Origin: Lentimicrobiaceae bacterium | GTDB lineage: Bacteria; Bacteroidota; Bacteroidia; Bacteroidales; WCHB1-69 | Reading direction: 5' to 3' | DNA length: 9,904 bases | NCBI GenBank assembly: GCA_009787675.1 | Contig: WQSU01000068.1 | Span: 1-9,904, forward strand | Part shown: positions 7,201 through 9,904 of the stretch, in pieces | Layout of the letters: every line of letters begins with the position of its first letter | Position numbering within the stretch: position 1 is the stretch's first letter | Translations under genes and position numbers: made by a program | The notes under the pieces: generated by a model | Told to the model about the DNA's origin: nothing | Databases searched by the model: none | Seen by the model: only the letters and a program-made list of their open reading frames with translations

Positions 7201-8089
7201 AGAAGATCTCTATCCCTCAAAATACTATGTTTATGATCCAATTTGGCAGTGTGGCAAGTCCTCATCAACCACCCTTGACGCACCCGAAACCCTCTACCTC
7301 TCCGCCCTCACCTACTTTGCAGAAGAAGACTACCCCAATGCCGAACTCACTTTTAAAGAATTGATTGCAACCTATCCTAACAGCCAATTTGCCATCGCTG
7401 CACTGCACGAGCTTTTTGCCATACAACAACTAACAAACCACGATTATTACACGCTACATGATTATTACACTACGATTACCCCTTCAGATAGCAATTTGTT
7501 TGAGGTAGCCGACTTTCTCGCTACCCGATGCTATGTAAAAGAAAAGTTCTGGCAACCCGCAGTGGACTGGTACGAGTATCGTATAGAAAACCCGCCTACA
7601 TACCAAGACAGCGTATTCGCCGTAATTGACTTGGGAGATATTCACTTAATGATGGAGGCAGATACGGTATCCGGCACCAAATCGGGCGGCAGTTGCCACT
7701 ATCGTTTTCCTTTCATTAAACCAAAATCGAAGCAGGCGTACGAGGAGAACAAAACCACCTTGCTGGCTACTTTGCCGCAAATTAAGAAAACACAAACGGA
7801 AAAGCCGCTCATACCTCAAAGTGGAAAAAGAGGTTCCTTGGGGCAAAACATTCCCAATCCTGCCACAGGAACTACTTCCATTGGTTATGAGATTTACACC
7901 GCCGGCGCGGTAGAAATCAACCTCTACAATGCTTTTGGGCAATTGGTAAAGAACTTGCCGATAGGCATGGTGCAAGCAGGAAGCCACAAAACAACCGTTT
8001 CTTTGACAGATCTGGCGCCCGGCATTTATCATTACACCCTTTCGGTGAATGGGGAGAGAACGGATGCGAAGAAGATGGTGGTGAAGTGA
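4205..8089 (+). CDS. Secreted C25 (gingipain-family) multidomain protein with T9SS sorting domain; catalytic His apparently lost
   Basis: This is a 1294-residue protein. ATG 4205 was chosen because it opens a clean signal peptide (MKKNLCFIIMIMLLTSVAWS, cleaved before Q21); the frame is open further upstream, but that part overlaps the divergent gene. Residues ~25-230 resemble a C25 propeptide. Residues ~262-645 match the C25 fold: LADHRAYYNGFDVAIV, AYVLLVGD (356-363), DVYPSDYYF, LFIGRFS (413-419), PFISAVC with Cys547 at the nucleophile position, and LLGDPAL (633-639). Where family members have a GHG with the catalytic His, this protein reads QYVDFPSY, with Phe511 at the His position. Next come Asn-rich repeats suggesting a parallel beta-helix (~680-950), a TPR-like helical segment (~1030-1150; YPNAELTFKELIATYPNS) and a type A sorting domain (QNIPNPATGTTSIGYEI from 1214; LAPGIYHYTL; MVVK end). 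It is predicted to be T9SS-exported and surface-held. Proteolytic activity is doubtful. Confidence 0.92.
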   Translation: MKKNLCFIIMIMLLTSVAWSQNWVPLTKTVPAEPEISIIQSNNREVSFTVELSGFFSTPITEAGVNYQRLSIPACGVSGSTGEPEIPVISKRIAVPVCNQVNYSVKVIKTQTFSSYRVYPVPELQLDNTDMLQEVFTINPSVYLQNDFMPTESYTLGETGALRHQHYVELEIHPMQFNPVIGQLLVATEMEVILTFNKPITDANVPTGIFNKVAASSFINYEDNGMSALVNDKAYKKTGFTPGNVHWIDLTDTAQSCTIVADYLIITIPDFFTPNNPNSQLKRLADHRAYYNGFDVAIVNVEQILGLNFYYEGPSNTWEPSDKYIKEQRIRTFIRRVFEGKNAHHSHNPYGDGHLAYVLLVGDNYGENGEGMPTGKEHGISNGYVPDDVYPSDYYFTCITKDATGKYDHVGDLFIGRFSVEDTIQLFNMVQKTIFHETDFNDNSWRKSAGSTVRLNLIQYLPEYHSFMSNLLGSCGWSYTGVTGAYDHSGIKIPTLNYLNDGVCFVQYVDFPSYMIDPDSWLDGLNISCFLNELSNDHKAPFISAVCSRTAHFDNMECLGEFLTRYDPSKGAVGYIGNTRLVEIVVTSESYHQILPSSLFSGNISIAGELLLDTKLQHGNGGIGLKIRYAYNLLGDPALNILAELDTVCRRNVANTLTIPNVESNTYTIYSDCPLHFLQNGKLIIEEGGTLIIEEGAQIYGDLCQQETVIHIKNGAFTVGNNVTFNNLNGIYIENKKKPLYDETKLYSINNATFNNTPLAHRGTNLNISNCTFNAGSHLKTSISQSIIDNCIFNASQFISDHTLVPTLGTSMLPITVITNCNFEGSNSNYAALQFLRSTSYEIANSIISGYVTGISLEQSGTTQTIGGIVPAVITNNNVSNCNIGIELFNSVAQFSSNHIHNNNHGVRLHNNSYTTFGSTLAPSSPPQIIKDCDNIELYASVNSFPTLFRYNQIWDDDNLGNSFDDPLVYWDLDATGKFPSSMLRDVKLNCWGYNFDPLEDLYPSKYYVYDPIWQCGKSSSTTLDAPETLYLSALTYFAEEDYPNAELTFKELIATYPNSQFAIAALHELFAIQQLTNHDYYTLHDYYTTITPSDSNLFEVADFLATRCYVKEKFWQPAVDWYEYRIENPPTYQDSVFAVIDLGDIHLMMEADTVSGTKSGGSCHYRFPFIKPKSKQAYEENKTTLLATLPQIKKTQTEKPLIPQSGKRGSLGQNIPNPATGTTSIGYEIYTAGAVEINLYNAFGQLVKNLPIGMVQAGSHKTTVSLTDLAPGIYHYTLSVNGERTDAKKMVVK

Positions 8090-8130
8090 TTTGTGTTTAT
8101 TGAGTAATGCGGCTGTCTTAAGAGTGATTT

Positions 8131-8234
8131 AGAACTCTGATGACACTGATTTAGCAGGTTTGCTCTGATTTTTATATTCTTATTTTTAATATATTATCAG
8201 GTAAATCATGACTAATCTGAGTTATCAGAGTTCT
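8131..8234. repeat. MITE-like imperfect palindrome of about 104 bp
   Basis: The left arm 8131-8154 (starts AGAACTCTGAT) and right arm 8212-8234 (ends ATCAGAGTTCT) are near-perfect inverted repeats with 11 perfect outer base pairs. The interior also pairs imperfectly (CTGAT, TATATT around 8163-8200), so the whole element could fold into one long hairpin. A TTTGTTTTTT run follows at about 8240, so it could also stop transcription from the C25 gene. It encodes nothing and takes up almost half of the 224-bp gap between the C25 gene and bamD. The rest of the gap shows no gene and no clear promoter. Confidence 0.7.
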
Positions 8235-8313
8235 ATCAATTTGTTTTTTGAGACAATCTCTTTTTTTACCCTGATAGGCGATATCCCTACCGAAAAAAAT
8301 ATATATTCGCCCC

Positions 8314-9267
8314 ATGAAAAAAATCTGTAGAATAGATTTTAATCTATTGATTTTCTTAGTTTTATGTCTGATGTTTGGGGACATCTCTGCTGCTACTACA
8401 GGAGATTTGCTGCCAAAAAATACAGTTATGACCTTGTTTAAAGTGGATGAGATGTCGGAAATGAGCGCACCTCCCGTTGACATAAGGAGCAAAAAGAAGA
8501 AATCGAAAACCCCCAAGAGCAAAAGCAAGGGAAAAGTTAACTTTGAGAGTTTTCGGCAATATTACGACAAAGCCATGAAATACTACGACAACAAAGCCTA
8601 TTTGTCTGCCGCCCGTATTTTTGAGGAACTTTATCCGCTATCTATCGGCACTCCGTTAGGCGATACCATCCTTTTCCTTTTTGCCGATTCTTATTTCCAA
8701 AACCGTGATTATCAAATGGCTGCGTTCCATTTTAAAGATTATACAAGAAGATATCCGGGAACGGAGAAAACAGAGCTGGCAGCGCTAAATGCCCTTAAAG
8801 CCATGTATTACAATTCACCCGATTATAATTTAGACCAATTCGTTACCGTACTTGCTATTGATGAAATCAATCTTTTTATTCAACAATATCCTTATAGTAA
8901 ATATATTGACGAGTGTAATGAGATTTTAGACGCTATGCGCAACAAGTTGGCTAAAAAAGAGATGGAAATAGTAAAAATGTATTATGATATAGGTTATTAT
9001 GAAGCAGCGCAAATTTTGGCGAGAAACTTCATGAAAACTTACTCATCTTCCAAGTATGCTCCGGAAGTGCTGTCTATTCTCATAAAAAATAATTTTGACT
9101 TTGCACGAAGAAGCGTAGAAAGTAAAAAATATTTCCGATATAAAGATTGCCTTGAAGCTTTTGAAACACTGCAACAGCAATACCCTGAAAACAGTTTCTT
9201 GGCAGACAGTAAAAAAATTGCAGATGAAGCTGAAATTCAAATTAAAAAAATAGATCAACAAAAATAA
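8314..9267 (+). CDS. bamD: BamD/YfiO-like outer membrane assembly protein, without a recognisable lipobox
   Basis: This 317-residue protein belongs to the BamD family, the TPR-rich partner of BamA in folding outer-membrane proteins. Family marks in order: YYDKAMKYYDNKAYLSAARI (~83-102), FADSYFQNRDYQMAAFHFKD (the second TPR), YRRYP-like RRYPGTEKTELAAL, YNSPDYNLDQFVTVLAIDEI (strongly typical of Bacteroidota BamD), FIQQYPYSKY, YYDIGYYEAAQILARNF and the YPENSFLAD end. BamD is normally a lipoprotein. Here the N-terminus is hydrophobic, but its only Cys in the right region (Cys18, LVLC) has Leu at -1 and hydrophobic residues after it. A signal peptidase I site after DISA fits better. A basic linker (RSKKKKSKTPKSKSKGK, ~58-74) joins the TPR part. 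It is first in an apparent operon, 12 bases before the omega gene. It would support insertion of T9SS and other outer-membrane barrels. Confidence 0.9.
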   Translation: MKKICRIDFNLLIFLVLCLMFGDISAATTGDLLPKNTVMTLFKVDEMSEMSAPPVDIRSKKKKSKTPKSKSKGKVNFESFRQYYDKAMKYYDNKAYLSAARIFEELYPLSIGTPLGDTILFLFADSYFQNRDYQMAAFHFKDYTRRYPGTEKTELAALNALKAMYYNSPDYNLDQFVTVLAIDEINLFIQQYPYSKYIDECNEILDAMRNKLAKKEMEIVKMYYDIGYYEAAQILARNFMKTYSSSKYAPEVLSILIKNNFDFARRSVESKKYFRYKDCLEAFETLQQQYPENSFLADSKKIADEAEIQIKKIDQQK

Positions 9268-9279
9268 TAAGTTCATAAG

Positions 9280-9612
9280 ATGAAAGCGAACGAGTACACT
9301 AAAACAAAAATGAATCCCTTTGCCGTAACCCGCGATTTGCGTGAATTTGACAAAGAAACCGGCAATATTTATGAAACTGTAGCCATTTTGTCGAAAAGAG
9401 CAAACCAGATTGCCGTTGAATTAAAAGAGGATTTTCAAGAACGCTTGAAAGACTTTGCCAACCATAATGTTTCGGATGTTTTTGAAGAAAATCAAGAAAA
9501 TAAGGAGCAGGTTGAATTTGCTCGTTTTTACGAACAACTCCCCAAACCAACCATTATGGCAGTTCATGAGTTTGAGAACAAAGACATCTATTTCAAATCA
9601 CCTGAAAAATAA
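9280..9612 (+). CDS. rpoZ: DNA-directed RNA polymerase omega subunit (Rpb6-like, Bacteroidota type)
   Basis: This 110-residue protein matches the Bacteroidota omega/Rpb6 family: an N-terminal VTRDLREFDKETGNIYETVA, the conserved core ILSKRANQIAVELKEDF (the helix that binds the C-terminal tail of the beta-prime subunit), and a family-specific C-terminus QVEFARFYEQLPKPTIMAVH. The length is usual for the phylum. Omega helps assemble and stabilise RNA polymerase in the cytoplasm. The gene lies 12 bases after bamD and 7 bases before coaBC, so co-transcription is likely. The start at 9280 fits the family's short basic lead; Met at 9310 (MNPFAV) is a possible alternative. The assignment rests on family pattern and on the gene order known in Bacteroidales. 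Confidence 0.9.
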   Translation: MKANEYTKTKMNPFAVTRDLREFDKETGNIYETVAILSKRANQIAVELKEDFQERLKDFANHNVSDVFEENQENKEQVEFARFYEQLPKPTIMAVHEFENKDIYFKSPEK

Positions 9613-9619
9613 TATTGAA

Positions 9620-9904
9620 ATGCCGACTTCGGCTTCAAAAAAAATCATCATCGGCATAACGGGCGGAATTGCGGCGTATAAGTCGCTATCGCTGATACGG
9701 TTATTTAAAAAAGCCGGACACGAGGTGAAAGTCGTCATCACAAAAAATGGTTTGCAGTTTGTAACGCCATTAACATTAGAAACATTATCGCAAAATGCGA
9801 TCTATTCCGATTGTTTTACACGAAATGAACCCTATTCTGTTGAACATATCTCTCATGCAAACTGGGCAGATGCGGTTGTGGTTGCCCCCGCTTCGGCAAA
9901 TATT
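9620..9904 (+). CDS. coaBC: Bifunctional phosphopantothenoylcysteine decarboxylase / phosphopantothenate-cysteine ligase, 5' part
   Basis: The frame from ATG 9620 is open for 95 codons to the window edge, so only the start of the CoaC (decarboxylase) domain is present. IIIGITGGIAAYK near the N-terminus is the flavin-binding start of the Dfp/CoaBC flavoprotein fold. EHISHANWADAVVVAPASAN contains the catalytic His (His76, aligned with the GHIELAKWAD segment of E. coli Dfp) and the FMN-contacting PASAN motif. The enzyme links cysteine to 4'-phosphopantothenate and decarboxylates the product, on the way to coenzyme A, in the cytoplasm. Whether the CoaB ligase half is fused cannot be seen here; it usually is in Bacteroidales. 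The gene follows the omega subunit by 7 bases in the same operon. Confidence 0.93.
   Translation, partial: MPTSASKKIIIGITGGIAAYKSLSLIRLFKKAGHEVKVVITKNGLQFVTPLTLETLSQNAIYSDCFTRNEPYSVEHISHANWADAVVVAPASANI

Noticed and set aside
7440..7471. Imperfect 15-bp tandem repeat encoding HDYYTLHDYYT
   Set aside because: It has only two short units within a helical region, too little to call a repeat element.
8245..8268. GAGACAATCTC followed by seven T as a rho-independent terminator
   Set aside because: The stem is only 4 bp. The long palindrome just upstream is the better candidate for stopping transcription.
8172..8528. Minus-strand 118-codon open frame
   Set aside because: It is antisense to the start of bamD and crosses the palindromic element; no recognisable domain and no promoter.

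Overview
The window looks like part of a chromosome from an uncultured or poorly characterised member of the Bacteroidales (phylum Bacteroidota). The reasons are: two proteins end in, or belong to families that end in, type IX secretion system (T9SS) sorting domains; two BspA-type leucine-rich-repeat surface proteins and a gingipain-family (C25) protein sit side by side; promoters resemble the Bacteroidota -7 box TAnnTTTG; and the right edge carries a bamD - RNA polymerase omega - coaBC gene order that I recognise from Bacteroidales. The DNA is AT-rich. No rRNA, tRNA, CRISPR array or transposase was seen.

Left half (1-4044, minus strand, read right to left): a complete 755-aa BspA-like adhesin (signal peptide, 16 LRR_5 units, two InlB-type B repeats, T9SS tail), then a small XRE-family helix-turn-helix regulator with a C-terminal coiled coil, then a second, shorter BspA-like gene that runs off the left edge. 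The two adhesins are paralogues and share an exactly identical 85-bp stretch. The regulator and the second adhesin have matching promoter motifs.

Centre (4045-8089): a 160-bp divergent intergenic region with two perfect palindromes and an 11-bp tandem repeat separates the large adhesin from a plus-strand gene for a 1294-aa secreted multidomain protein. Its order is signal peptide, C25 propeptide, C25 catalytic-like domain, a probable parallel beta-helix, a TPR-like helical segment and a T9SS sorting domain. The catalytic histidine expected in C25 peptidases appears to be replaced by phenylalanine, so it may be a pseudoprotease or may work differently.

Right part (8090-9904): a 224-bp gap holds a MITE-like imperfect palindrome of about 104 bp, followed by a housekeeping operon. 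The operon contains a BamD-like outer-membrane assembly protein that unusually lacks a lipobox, the Rpb6-like omega subunit, and the start of coaBC (coenzyme A biosynthesis). The left and centre read as an accessory cell-surface/secretion module placed next to this conserved operon.
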